Notes under the pieces: model-generated
Seen by the model: only the letters and a program-made list of their open reading frames with translations
Told to the model about the DNA's origin: nothing
The model's database searches: none
Program-made: the position numbers and the translations under genes
Shown here: piece by piece, positions 54,928-62,145 of the stretch
Layout: each line of letters begins with the position of its first letter
Numbering within the stretch: the first letter of the stretch is position 1
Assembly: GCF_003067705.1 (NCBI RefSeq)
Contig: NZ_QANL01000002.1
Span: forward strand, 744,001 to 808,000
Direction: 5' to 3'
DNA length: 64,000 nt
Origin: Planctomonas deserti
Lineage (GTDB): Bacteria > Actinomycetota > Actinomycetes > Actinomycetales > Microbacteriaceae

Positions 54928-55857
54928 TCCGGGCTGGCCGTCCACCGAAACTCGTTCCGCGCGGGCGCGATCGGGCTTGCGACAGCGCTGACCCTGGCCG
55001 GCTGCGCCGCGCCCGCGGCCGAGGCGGACCGGGCGGACGAGCGCCCGCTGGTGCTGACGACGTTCACCGTGCTCGCCGACATCGCGCGCCAGGTGGGGGG
55101 CGACGAGGTGCGCGTCGAGTCCCTGCTGAAGACCGGGGCGGAGATCCACGGCTACGAGCCCACGCCCTCCGACCTCGTCCGCGCATCCGGCGCCGACCTC
55201 ATCCTGGACAACGGCCTCGGCCTGGAGGGCTGGTTCCAGCAGTTCCTCACCACCGTCGACGTCCCGCATGCCGTGCTCAGCGACGGCGTGGACACCCTTC
55301 CGATCGCCACGGGCCACTACGCGGGGGAGCCCAACCCGCACGCCTGGATGTCGCCGGTCGTCGGTCAGCAGTACGTGGGCAACGTCGCGGACGCGCTGAG
55401 CGGCCTGCTGCCCGAGCGAGCCGACGTGTTCCAGGCCAACGCGGCGGCGTATCGCGAGGAGCTCCAGGGGGTGGCCGACCGGCTCGAGGCCGCCGTCTCG
55501 ACCCTGCCCGTCGACGCCCGGGTGCTCGTCACCTGCGAGGGCGCCTTCAGCTACCTCGCCCGTGACGCCGGACTCGACGAGGGGTTCCTCTGGGCCGTGA
55601 ACAGCGACAACGAGGGCACGCCGCAGCAGATCGCCGCCACCACGCGGCTCGTGGCGGACCGGGACGTGCCCACCGTCTTCTGCGAGTCGACGGTCAACGA
55701 CGCCGTCCAGCGGCAGGTGGCGCGGACGACGGGAGCCGCGTTCGCCGGGCCGCTCTACGTCGACTCCCTGTCCCGCCCCGACGGCCCGGTGCCGTCCTAC
55801 CTCGATCTGCTCGAGCACGACGTCGACGTGATCACGAAGGGTCTCGCCCATGACTGA
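54919..55857 (+). CDS. Zinc/manganese ABC transporter substrate-binding lipoprotein (TroA/ZnuA family)
   Basis: A 312-residue cluster A-I binding protein. The signal ends in LTLAGC (lipoprotein). Metal-ligand regions are GAEIHGYEPTPSD, GEPNPHAWMSP, CEGAFSYLARD and CESTVND. There is no long His-rich loop, which favours manganese over zinc. The GTG at 54919 is the only start that keeps the signal peptide; it has no ribosome site, in agreement with a leaderless mRNA. It overlaps the ATPase gene by 8 bases. Confidence 0.9.
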   Translation: MPKSGLAVHRNSFRAGAIGLATALTLAGCAAPAAEADRADERPLVLTTFTVLADIARQVGGDEVRVESLLKTGAEIHGYEPTPSDLVRASGADLILDNGLGLEGWFQQFLTTVDVPHAVLSDGVDTLPIATGHYAGEPNPHAWMSPVVGQQYVGNVADALSGLLPERADVFQANAAAYREELQGVADRLEAAVSTLPVDARVLVTCEGAFSYLARDAGLDEGFLWAVNSDNEGTPQQIAATTRLVADRDVPTVFCESTVNDAVQRQVARTTGAAFAGPLYVDSLSRPDGPVPSYLDLLEHDVDVITKGLAHD

Positions 55858-56584
55858 CGCGATCGTCTCGCTGCAGGGGGTTTCGGTGCGCTACGGCGCG
55901 GTGCAGGCCCTCACCGACGTGTCACTCGAACTGCCGGCAGGCCGCATCGTCGGGCTGCTCGGCGTCAACGGCTCCGGCAAGTCCAGCCTCTTCGGCGCCG
56001 TCATGGGCACGGTGCCGATCGAGTCGGGGCGCATCCGGCTCTTCGGGGGCGAGCCCGCCGCCGCCCGGAAGCGGAATCTCGTCTCGTACGTGCCGCAGTC
56101 GGAGGCGGTCGACTGGGACTTCCCCCTGTCGGTGTGGGACGTCGTGATGATGGGCCGCTACGGGCGCATGGGGCCGACGCGGCGGCCGCGCGCGGAGGAC
56201 CGCGAGGCCACCGAGCGCGCTCTGCAGCGCGTCGGCCTCCTCGACCTCGCCTCCCGGCAGATCGGCGAGCTGTCCGGCGGGCAGCGAAAGCGGGTGTTCG
56301 TCGCCCGCGGGGTGGCGCAGGAGGCGAGCCTCCTGCTGCTCGACGAGCCCTTCGCCGGGGTGGACAAGGGGTCGGAGCGGACCATCATCGAGCTGCTCCA
56401 CGGCCTGCGGGACGAGGGGAAGGCCATCCTCGTCTCCACGCACGACCTCGCGGGCGTCCCGGAGCTCTGCGACGAGGTGGTGTTGCTGCAGCGCCGGGTG
56501 CTGTTCCAGGGCTCGCCGGCCGACGCGCTCGCGCCCGAGACGCTGGCCCTCGCGTTCGGCGGCGGAGTGGCGGTGACGGGATGA
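55850..56584 (+). CDS. Zinc/manganese ABC transporter ATP-binding protein
   Basis: A 244-residue ATPase with Walker A GVNGSGKSS, signature LSGGQRKR and Walker B LLLLDEPFAGVD. EAVDWDFPLSVWDVVMMGRYGR is typical of MntB/ZnuC-type metal importers. It is encoded between the binding protein and permease with overlapping stops and starts. Confidence 0.93.
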   Translation: MTDAIVSLQGVSVRYGAVQALTDVSLELPAGRIVGLLGVNGSGKSSLFGAVMGTVPIESGRIRLFGGEPAAARKRNLVSYVPQSEAVDWDFPLSVWDVVMMGRYGRMGPTRRPRAEDREATERALQRVGLLDLASRQIGELSGGQRKRVFVARGVAQEASLLLLDEPFAGVDKGSERTIIELLHGLRDEGKAILVSTHDLAGVPELCDEVVLLQRRVLFQGSPADALAPETLALAFGGGVAVTG

Positions 56585-57453
56585 CCCCGATCGAGTGGCT
56601 GCTCGAGCCGCTGCAGTACGCGTTCATGGCCCGGGCGCTCGTGGTGACGCTGGTGGCCGCGGTCACCTGCGCGATCCTGTCCTGCTGGCTGGTGCAGATC
56701 GGCTGGTCGCTCATGGGCGACGCCGTGTCGCACGCGGTGCTGCCGGGCGTGGCGCTGAGCTACATCCTCGGCCTGCCGTTCGCGGTGGGCGCCTTCGTCT
56801 TCGGCGCCGGCGCGGTCGCGCTGATCGGCGGCGTGCGGGCCACGACGAAGATCAAGTCAGACGCGGCCATCGGGGTCGTCTTCACGGCGCTGTTCGCCAT
56901 GGGGCTCGTGCTCATCTCGATCACCCCGAGTCAGACGGACCTGTCGCACATCCTGTTCGGCAACGTGCTCGGTGTGAGCGACGCGGAGATCGCGCAGGTG
57001 GTGGTGATCGGTGCGGTCGCGAGCGCCGTCCTGCTGCTCAAGCGGCGCGACCTCACGCTGTTCGCCTTCGACCGCAGCCACGCGAACGCCATCGGCATCA
57101 ACACCCGCTGGCTGTCCGTGCTGCTGCTCGGACTCCTGGCCCTCACCGTGGTCGTCGCGCTGCAGGCGGTCGGCATCATCCTCGTGGTCGCGATGCTGAT
57201 CACGCCGGGCGCGACCGCGTACCTGCTGACCAAGCGCTTCGACCGGATGATCGCGCTCGCCGTGCTCGTGACGGCCGTCGCCTCCCTCGGCGGCGCGTAC
57301 GCCAGCTTCTACCTCGACGTGTCCACCGGCGGCGCCGTCGTGCTCGCGCAGTCGGCGGCGTTCACGCTCGCGTACCTGTTCGGCCTCCGCGGCGGCGTCG
57401 TGACCGCGCGGGTGCGGGTCGCCCGGGCGCGGCGGCTCGAGGCGGCCTCGTGA
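56581..57453 (+). CDS. Zinc/manganese ABC transporter permease (ABC-3 family)
   Basis: A 290-residue membrane protein with about eight hydrophobic segments. GDAVSHAVLPGVALSYILG and the later NAIGINTRWLSVLLLGLLALTVV region are characteristic of MntC/ZnuB/TroC permeases. The ATG overlaps the ATPase stop, and its stop overlaps the regulator GTG. Confidence 0.93.
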   Translation: MTPIEWLLEPLQYAFMARALVVTLVAAVTCAILSCWLVQIGWSLMGDAVSHAVLPGVALSYILGLPFAVGAFVFGAGAVALIGGVRATTKIKSDAAIGVVFTALFAMGLVLISITPSQTDLSHILFGNVLGVSDAEIAQVVVIGAVASAVLLLKRRDLTLFAFDRSHANAIGINTRWLSVLLLGLLALTVVVALQAVGIILVVAMLITPGATAYLLTKRFDRMIALAVLVTAVASLGGAYASFYLDVSTGGAVVLAQSAAFTLAYLFGLRGGVVTARVRVARARRLEAAS

Positions 57454-58133
57454 CCGGCGTGCCGCCGGGACCGGGCGCGGTGCCCGTGGCGTTCGAGGAC
57501 TACGTGAAGGCGATCTATGCGCACACGGAGTGGCAGCCCGAGCCCATCACGCCGTCCGTTCTCGCCGCCCGCCTGGGTCTCGCGGCGTCGTCCGTGACCG
57601 AGATGGTGAAGAAGCTCGCCCGCGTCGGGCTCGTCACCCACCGGCCGTACGGCGCGGTCACCCTGACCGACGAGGGCCGGGCCCTCGCGCTGCGGATGCT
57701 GCGCCGGCACCGGCTCATCGAGACCTGGCTGGTGCGCTCCTTCGGCTACGGCTGGGACGAGGTGCACGACGAGGCGGAGGTGCTCGAGCACTCGCTGTCC
57801 GACCGCCTGCTCGAGTCCATAGCCGAGCAGCTCGGACACCCCGAGTGCGACCCGCACGGCGACCCGATCCCGACCGCCGACGGCCGGGTGAGCCGGCCGG
57901 AGGCGTTGCTGCTGCACGAGGCTGCCGTCGGGCACGCCGGCGCGGTCGTGCGCATCAGCGATCGGGACTCCGGCCTGCTGCGCTACCTCGCGTCCGTGTC
58001 CCTCGACGTCGGCACGGGACTCACCGTGCTCCCGCCGACACCCTTCAGCGACGCGGTGTGCGTGCAGGTGCAGGACGGGCCGCGGCTGGAGCTGGGCGCG
58101 CAGGCCGCCCGCTCCGTGTGGCTGTCGGCCTGA
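57450..58133 (+). CDS. DtxR/MntR-family metal-dependent repressor
   Basis: 227 residues: an N-terminal winged helix (about 14-75, EDYVKAIYAHTEW, LAARLGLAASSVTEMVKKL), a dimerisation domain with the metal-ligand segments RRHRLIETWL, HDEAEVLEHS and GHPECDPHGDPIP, and a C-terminal SH3-like/FeoA-type domain (about 155-227). It is the last gene of the transport operon, so it probably represses its own operon through the palindrome at 54912-54927. Manganese is the likely co-repressor because the neighbours are Mn/Zn importers. Confidence 0.9.
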   Translation: MTGVPPGPGAVPVAFEDYVKAIYAHTEWQPEPITPSVLAARLGLAASSVTEMVKKLARVGLVTHRPYGAVTLTDEGRALALRMLRRHRLIETWLVRSFGYGWDEVHDEAEVLEHSLSDRLLESIAEQLGHPECDPHGDPIPTADGRVSRPEALLLHEAAVGHAGAVVRISDRDSGLLRYLASVSLDVGTGLTVLPPTPFSDAVCVQVQDGPRLELGAQAARSVWLSA

Positions 58134-58152
58134 CCCGCGCAGAGTGCGCGGG
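58134..58152. terminator. Hairpin between the regulator and DedA genes
   Basis: CCCGCGC (58134-58140), loop AGAGT, GCGCGGG (58146-58152), directly after the regulator stop. Usable as terminator for both convergent genes. Confidence 0.55.
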
Positions 58153-58162
58153 CCGGCCTCGG

Positions 58163-58918
58163 CTACCGGTCGCTGACCTCGCCGTGGTAGCCGGGGCTCG
58201 GGTGCTGGGTGAAGTCCTCGGGGTCGAGCAGCAGTTCGGCACGGCTGCGTCCGGCGGCCGCCTCCGCCGCCGCGGCGGCCTTGGCCTTCCGGCTGGACTG
58301 CACGTAGTGGATGGCGGTCGGGACGATCGTCACGACGACGGCGCCGAGGAGGATCATGTCGATGTAGTGGCTGACGAAGTCGCGGAGCGGCGGGATGTAC
58401 CCGAGCAGATAGCCCGCGTAGGTGAGGCCCGCGCCCCAGAGCAGCGCGCCGATCAGGTTGTAGAGCGAGTACTTGCGGTAGTTCATGTGGCCGACGCCGG
58501 CGGCGAGCGGCGCGAAGGTGCGCACGACCGGCACGAACCGCGCGAGGATCACGGCGAGGCCGCCGAACCGCTCGAAGAACCGGTTGGTGCGCACCACGTT
58601 CTCGCGGCTGAAGATGCCGCTGTCTTTGCGCTCGAAGACCTTCGGCCCGGCTTTGTGCCCGATGAAGTAGCCCACCTCGCCGCCCACGAAGGCGGCGAAG
58701 CCGATCGCCAGGCAGACCCACCAGATGTCCATCTCGATCACGCCCGAGAACGTCAGGATGCCGGTGATCACCAGCAGGGTGTCGCCGGGCAGCAGGAAGC
58801 CGACGAACAGACCGGTCTCGGCGAACACGATGAAGCAGATGCCCAGCAGCGCGAACGCACCGAAACCCTGGATCAACTGCTCCGGATCGAGGAAGGGGAT
58901 GAGTGCGGTGGGCGCCAC
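58163..58918 (-). CDS. DedA-family membrane protein
   Basis: 251 residues with the DedA signatures FAETGLFVGFLLPGDTLLV, FVGGEVGYFIGHKAG and RFVPVVRTFAPLAAGVGHM, and four to five hydrophobic segments. DedA proteins are proton-coupled lipid (undecaprenyl-phosphate or aminophospholipid) translocases. GTG start with GGAGAA upstream. The C-terminal ~40 residues are Ala-rich and acidic. Confidence 0.9.
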   Translation of the reverse strand: MAPTALIPFLDPEQLIQGFGAFALLGICFIVFAETGLFVGFLLPGDTLLVITGILTFSGVIEMDIWWVCLAIGFAAFVGGEVGYFIGHKAGPKVFERKDSGIFSRENVVRTNRFFERFGGLAVILARFVPVVRTFAPLAAGVGHMNYRKYSLYNLIGALLWGAGLTYAGYLLGYIPPLRDFVSHYIDMILLGAVVVTIVPTAIHYVQSSRKAKAAAAAEAAAGRSRAELLLDPEDFTQHPSPGYHGEVSDR

Positions 58919-59111
58919 GGGTTCGGGTTCTCCAGTTCGCTGGTCACGTGCACGGGGCGACCGATGGGGGTACTCTCTCGCCGCGCGCGGTGCTCATCAC
59001 ACTAGCGCGCAGGGTGGTCGCCGAACCGAGGGATTTCCCCCCAAAGCGGGAGCGGCCGATGCGCGCGGGGGAAGCGTCCATGGCGTGTGCGCGCGACAGG
59101 GGGAGAACTCC

Positions 59112-59117
59112 TAGAAT
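59112..59117 (+). promoter_or_regulatory. Leaderless-type -10 (TAGAAT)
   Basis: TAGAAT, GGGTGC (6 bases), then ATG at 59124. The clearest -10 of this type in the window, and it supports the small gene that follows. Confidence 0.55.
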
Positions 59118-59123
59118 GGGTGC

Positions 59124-59303
59124 ATGAACATCGTGGCCTTCCTCGTCTCGGCGCTTCTCTTCCTCGGCGGCGTCTTCCTCCTCGGAGCGTCGTTCGGGGT
59201 TCCCGGCTGGGAGATGCTCGTGTTCTTCATCGGCATCCTCGCCGTGACCGCGGCGTTCTTCATCCCGGTTCAGATCATCGGCGCCATGGAGCGCAGGCGC
59301 TAG
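59124..59303 (+). CDS. Small membrane protein, 59 residues
   Basis: MNIVAFLVSALLFLGGVFLL, a short loop with FGVPGWEM, a second membrane segment (LVFFIGILAVTAAFFIPV) and a basic end (ERRR): two predicted helices, positive C-terminus inside. Supported by the TAGAAT box 6 bases upstream of the ATG and by a T-tailed terminator 25 bases after the stop, so it is an independent transcription unit. Function unknown. Confidence 0.75.
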   Translation: MNIVAFLVSALLFLGGVFLLGASFGVPGWEMLVFFIGILAVTAAFFIPVQIIGAMERRR

Positions 59304-59327
59304 ATCGGCGGGATCCCTCGGATCCTG

Positions 59328-59363
59328 AAGCTGCGGCAGACCCCCGGTCTGTCGCAGCTTTTT
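59328..59363 (+). terminator. Rho-independent terminator
   Basis: AAGCTGCGGCAGACC (59328-59342), loop CCC, GGTCTGTCGCAGCTT (59346-59360) with one G-U pair, then TTT continuing the T-run. The best classical intrinsic terminator of the window. Confidence 0.85.
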
Positions 59364-59409
59364 GCGTGCCCGGGTGGTTCGGCGCCGTCGGCGCCGTCGG
59401 TGCCGTCGG

Positions 59410-59491
59410 TGCGGGAGAAGGGACTTGAACCCTCACGCTCGAAAGCACAGGAACCTAAATCCTGCGTGTCTGCCAATTTCACCACTCCCGC
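59410..59491 (-). tRNA. tRNA-Leu (anticodon UAG)
   Basis: An 82-base class II tRNA on the minus strand: acceptor arm GCGGGAG (5') paired with CTCCCGC (3') and discriminator A; anticodon arm CAGGA-TTTAGGT-TCCTG gives anticodon UAG, reading CUA/CUG-type leucine codons; a variable arm TGCTTTCGAGCG; T arm GAGGG-TTCAAGT-CCCTT. The CCA end is not encoded. Confidence 0.95.
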
Positions 59492-59521
59492 GGGCGGTTC
59501 CCAGTGTAGGGGCCGCCGGCT

Positions 59522-60295
59522 TCAGTCCTCCGCGGGGTCCATGACGTTGAAGACGGCGCCCACGGGATCCGCCAGCTCGGCCATGCGGCCGTAGGGCGTG
59601 TCCTCCGGCTCGCCGCGCACGGTGCCGCCGAGCCGCACCGCGTCGGCGCAGGCCCGGTCGACGTCCGCCACCTGGAAGTAGACCCGCCAGCGCGAGAGCC
59701 CGTCCTCCGGCGGGAGCGCGTCGGCGTCCATGATCCCCGCGTACGGGCGGCCCTCGAAGACCTGCACGCAGTAGCGGAACTCGTCGGTGTCGCTCTCGAC
59801 CTCGGTCTCCCAGAGGAAGGCGTTGCGGTAGAAGTCGAGGGACGCGGCGTAGTTCCTCGCCTCCACCTCGTGCCACACCGGTGCGCCGTCCTCGTTCACG
59901 ATCTCGGTGCCGGGATGGTCGCCCGGCTGCCACACGCCCACGAGCGCGTCCCCGGGGTCCGCCACGAGCGCCATGGTGCCCAGGCTGCCGATCGCCAACG
60001 GCTCGACGAGCACATCGCCGCCGTGGGTCTCCGCCGCGGCGGAGGTCGCGCACGCGTCCGGCGACGCGAGATAGACCAGCCAGCCCTCGGGCGCGCCGGA
60101 CCCGACGTCCGCAGCGCTGATGCCGGCGAGCACGGACCCCTTCAGCCGACAGGCGATGTAGCCGTTCTCCTCCGCGGGTGTATCGGTGGTCCAGCCGAAC
60201 AGCTGGGAGTAGAAGCGCGCCGACACCGTCGGCTCGCGGGTGTAGAGCTCGATCCAGATCGGGGCCCCGGAAGGGGTGAAGGCTCGCGTGGGCAT
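59522..60295 (-). CDS. VOC-family (glyoxalase/bleomycin-resistance) protein with two domains
   Basis: 257 residues made of two similar beta-alpha-beta-beta-beta halves (IWIELYTREPTVSARFYSQLFGW near residue 13; VWHEVEARNYAASLDFYRNAFLWE near 140). Relatives are often called glyoxalase-like, but substrates are unknown. AAGGAG lies 8 bases before the ATG. Divergent from the interrupted pilus ATPase gene. Confidence 0.88.
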   Translation of the reverse strand: MPTRAFTPSGAPIWIELYTREPTVSARFYSQLFGWTTDTPAEENGYIACRLKGSVLAGISAADVGSGAPEGWLVYLASPDACATSAAAETHGGDVLVEPLAIGSLGTMALVADPGDALVGVWQPGDHPGTEIVNEDGAPVWHEVEARNYAASLDFYRNAFLWETEVESDTDEFRYCVQVFEGRPYAGIMDADALPPEDGLSRWRVYFQVADVDRACADAVRLGGTVRGEPEDTPYGRMAELADPVGAVFNVMDPAED

Positions 60296-60477
60296 GGCGG
60301 ACTCCTTTGTGCGCGGCGCTGCGCAGCACCGGCGCTTCGGGTGCGCCGGTACCCAGATGGTAGTGAGCGCGACCGTCCAATGCGGGAGCGCCCGTGCCCC
60401 AGATTCCGCCGTGCGGCCCCTCGCCCGGCTGTGGAGAACTCGCTCCGGCCGGTTCTCCTGCGGCCGAGAATGCTGCG

Positions 60478-60912
60478 GTGTCGTCCGCAGCCGAGATCAT
60501 CGCCGAGAGGGTGCGCGAGCGTGTGCGGCGCGACGGGGTAGACCTGGCCGAGGGCGGGCCCGCGACCCGTTACGTGCAGGACGAGGTGCGCCGGTACAGC
60601 GAGCGCGCGCTCGGCGGGGCGACGCCCGTCGTCGCCGACGAGTCGGCGGTCGCCCGTCAGGTCGTCGACACGCTGACCGGGTTCGGCGCGATCCAGCCGT
60701 TCCTGGACGATCCGACCGTCGAGGAGATCTGGATCAACTCGCCCACGCGCGTGTTCGTCGCGCGGGACGGCGTTCCGGAGCTGACCACGACCGTGCTCAC
60801 GGACGGGGAGGTGCGGGACCTGGTCGAGCGGATGCTGCAGTCCTCCGGGCGGCGGGTGGACCTGTCCTCGCCGTTCGTCGACGCTTCGCTGCCCGACGTT
60901 ATCTGTGGGTGA
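60478..60912 (+). pseudogene. TadA/CpaF pilus ATPase, interrupted after ~140 codons
   Basis: The N-terminal domain of a type II/IV secretion ATPase of the Tad pilus type (EIIAERVRERVRRDG, IQPFLDDPTVEEIWINSPTRVFV, MLQSSGRRVDLSSPFVDASLPD). Normal family members continue DGSRLHVV and run to more than 350 residues with Walker motifs; here the frame reads VICG-stop after DASLPD at about 60897, where base composition also changes. The gene was evidently split by the mobile element that follows, and the remainder must lie beyond the window if present. Start chosen at GTG 60478; GTG 60394 is an alternative. No function is expected from this fragment. Confidence 0.8.
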
Positions 60913-60962
60913 GCCAACGCCGTCAGCGACGGTCAGCAGCGAGAGCGAGGCCTGCTGTAGGA

Positions 60963-60992
60963 CTGACAACTGTCGGTGGCGGTCAGTAACCT
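60963..60992 (+). promoter_or_regulatory. Promoter of the first recombinase gene (leaderless type)
   Basis: CTGACA (60963-60968), an 18-bp spacer, TAACCT (60987-60992), then 6 bases and the GTG at 60999. -35, -10 and start-codon spacing all fit a leaderless transcript. The ACTGAC/GTCAGT inverted repeat spans it, so the recombinase could regulate itself. Confidence 0.6.
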
Positions 60993-60998
60993 GCATCC

Positions 60999-62144
60999 GT
61001 GACGATCCCTCAGTTTTACCGACTCGACCGCGCCGTGCTGCCCGACGGCTCTGTGCGGTTCGTCATCGTCGATCAGCAGGACGAGGTGCACACAGCCTCC
61101 CTTTGGCTCGCCGCGTTGGCGGACGTCGGACGTTCTCCGCACACGATGATCAGCTACGGTCGCAAAGTTGCGCACTACCTCTCCTGGGTCGTCACGATGG
61201 AGGACTGGCGGGCAGCAAAGCTGTCGCACGTTATCCTGTGGCGGCGAGGCCTCGCGGCAGGAGACAGGCTAAGCCCAGATTCCATCCGCTTATACATAGT
61301 CGCTTTGAGATCCTTCTACGAGTGGGCGGATTCCCGTCGCTATCTGCGTTCAGATGTCGCTCAACAAATGACGGAGGTGAAGTACTTTCCGGCTGGCAGC
61401 GCCGCGGGTGGGGAGCGCGGTGCAATTCGACGTGTCACATCGGCGCGGCTACGTGATCGACGCGAGTTTCGCAACACCAGAAAAGCCGCCTGGATAGATA
61501 ACGCCGATGCACGCGGGGAGCTAGAGGAACTCGAGTTGCGGAAGCGAGACAGGCTCCTCGTAGACCTGTTCTACTTCACCGGTATCCGTGCGGGCGAGGC
61601 CCTTTCCCTCTTTACGGCAGACATGCACTTCGGGGGAGGCGACCGGCGATCGAACTGTAACATCCGGGACCCTCATCTTCACGTCAGGACTTCGAACCCG
61701 GTGGAGAACGAAGCGCGTGCTAAGGGGCAAGAGCGGACGCTTTTTGTGCAACAGTTCTTAGTCGACCGTTATATCGATTACGTGATCGAGCGCATGGGAA
61801 ATCTAGGTGAATCGGATGCGTCCAAGCACGTCTTCGTCAATCTCTACACGCGCGGGCCTCACCGGAGCTCGGCTATGAGGTATCCGGGAGTGCGCGACCT
61901 TATCCAGCGGTGTGGCGAAGCAATCAAATTCCCGATGGATGGCCCGCACATACTGCGACATACATTTGCGACTCGGCTTCTGCGCGGGATCGACTGCACT
62001 CCTCAGCCACGGGATGTCGTCTCGGTACTGTTAGGTCACCGCAGCCGAAGTTCGATAGAGGTCTACGTTCACGATACGGAGAAAGCGGAGCGCGCGGCAA
62101 TGATAGCGCTAAAGCCCCGCCGGATGGTCCTGGCAGGAGGGTGA
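60999..62144 (+). CDS. Tyrosine recombinase / integrase, TnpA-like
   Basis: A 381-residue site-specific recombinase with an N-terminal SAM-like core-binding domain (about 35-115, SPHTMISYGRKVAHYLSWV) and a catalytic domain with R197 (TGIRAGE), H317-x-x-R320 (HILRHTFATRL), H347 (LGHRS) and the nucleophile Y356 (IEVYVH). Size and order match TnpA of Tn554-like elements. AGGAGG after its last codons serves the next gene, which starts 1 base after the stop codon. Confidence 0.9.
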   Translation: MTIPQFYRLDRAVLPDGSVRFVIVDQQDEVHTASLWLAALADVGRSPHTMISYGRKVAHYLSWVVTMEDWRAAKLSHVILWRRGLAAGDRLSPDSIRLYIVALRSFYEWADSRRYLRSDVAQQMTEVKYFPAGSAAGGERGAIRRVTSARLRDRREFRNTRKAAWIDNADARGELEELELRKRDRLLVDLFYFTGIRAGEALSLFTADMHFGGGDRRSNCNIRDPHLHVRTSNPVENEARAKGQERTLFVQQFLVDRYIDYVIERMGNLGESDASKHVFVNLYTRGPHRSSAMRYPGVRDLIQRCGEAIKFPMDGPHILRHTFATRLLRGIDCTPQPRDVVSVLLGHRSRSSIEVYVHDTEKAERAAMIALKPRRMVLAGG

Positions 62145-62145
62145 A

